DNA of 64,000 bases from Ruminiclostridium sufflavum DSM 19573. Its GTDB lineage: Bacteria; Bacillota; Clostridia; Acetivibrionales; DSM-1351. The DNA lies in assembly GCF_003208175.1 (NCBI RefSeq), contig NZ_QKMR01000002.1, forward strand, positions 62,001 to 126,000, written 5' to 3'. A program made the position numbers and the translations under genes. This document shows positions 63,590 through 64,000 of the stretch, piece by piece; position 1 is the first letter of the stretch, and every line of letters begins with the position of its first letter. The notes under the pieces are model-generated. The model ran no database searches and was not told where the DNA came from. It was given only the letters and a program-made list of their open reading frames with translations.

Positions 63590-64000
63590 GGGCTGTGAAA
63601 TAGGCCCAAGACCGATAGATTTACATTTGAAAGCACTTAGAAGCCTTGGCGCAAAAATAAATGACACCAATGGCGGGTACATAAGCTGTGAGACTGAAGG
63701 GCTAAAGGGGAGTGAGATATATCTTGACTATCCGAGCGTCGGAGCGACTGAAAACGCTATGATAGCTGCGGTATATGCTCAAGGTGATACCATTATAAGA
63801 AATGCGGCAAAGGAACCTGAAATAATAGATTTGCAGAATTTTTTGCAAAAAATAGGTGCGAAGGTTACGGGGGCAGGCTCAAGTGTTATCAGAATAAAGG
63901 GATATGACAAAAAGCTTACAAAAGTTGAGCACACAGTCATTTCTGACAGGATAATAACGGGAACCTATATGGTGGCCGCGGCAATAACAGGCGGTAATGT
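63583..64000 (+). pseudogene. murA: murA 3' part, continues past window (interrupted)
   Basis: Starting at [15 protein letters not shown] this frame is MurA from the active-site loop (catalytic Cys in PGGC, equivalent to C115 of E. coli) through [40 protein letters not shown] and [18 protein letters not shown] at the window end. It has no start codon or ribosome site of its own. It complements the 51744-52084 fragment with no loss or gain of residues once the 11.5 kb is removed. Confidence 0.95.

Noticed and set aside
1-64000. CRISPR array, rRNA operon or replication origin
   Set aside because: No regularly spaced repeats, rRNA segments or DnaA-box clusters were seen; the interspersed repeats are MITE-like, not arrays.

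Overview
This window reads as low-GC, spore-forming, cellulolytic clostridial DNA, most like Ruminiclostridium/Clostridium cluster III. The strongest pointers are a cellodextrin sensing, uptake and phosphorolysis locus that matches the Cua/CbpA system described in Ruminiclostridium cellulolyticum, spoIVA and spore-coat genes, T-box and TPP leaders, murT-gatD, and the use of TTG starts with strong GGAGG ribosome sites.

Layout. 1-5.77 kb is accessory DNA: an ABC exporter pair, an acetyltransferase, a secreted NlpC/P60 protein, a small SHOCT-like protein and a large serine recombinase. The recombinase gene runs directly into the last ~94 codons of spoIVA (5.76-6.04 kb), so this is the right end of an element lodged in spoIVA; its left end lies outside the window. 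6.2-17.2 kb holds thiT behind a TPP riboswitch, uvrA behind a LexA box, two tandem copies of a phosphate (Pit) transporter operon, and a ClpE-like chaperone. 17.7-29.9 kb is the cellodextrin locus: sensor lipoprotein, histidine kinase, AraC-type regulator, two permeases, binding protein, a LacI regulator and cellobiose phosphorylase. 30.2-36.6 kb is the Pho/Pst region, split into divergent phoR-phoP-phoU-pstB and pstC-pstA units around a promoter region with two sets of PhoP boxes; pstS is missing. 36.8-51.3 kb is chromosomal housekeeping: cheW, argJ, HIT, rpsU, yqeY, CYTH, DJ-1, fabG, corA, tRNA-Val, a cation exchanger, YetF-like genes, two TrkA proteins, tyrS with T-box, and coat proteins.

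At 51.7 kb murA begins but breaks off after codon ~113, just before the active-site cysteine loop. The missing part starts at 63.58 kb on the same strand and in the compatible frame. A 7-bp direct repeat (ATCCGGG) sits at both breakpoints; recombination between the copies would remove 11,505 bp and restore murA exactly. The interrupting DNA carries ordinary genes (response regulator, ECF sigma/anti-sigma, polA, coaE, lytic transglycosylase, aroF with T-box, gatD, murT) and no recombinase. Joining its two ends gives an imperfect palindrome like a serine-integrase attP site.

Two repeat systems recur. One is a ~190-210 bp palindromic, MITE-like element with GACTAAAGTCAATTAC ends. The other is a short leader in which a small hairpin sits just upstream of a GTGGAGGTTA ribosome site; hairpin arms differ in sequence between copies but stay complementary. 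Both look under-described and, with the two interrupted genes, are the main points for follow-up.
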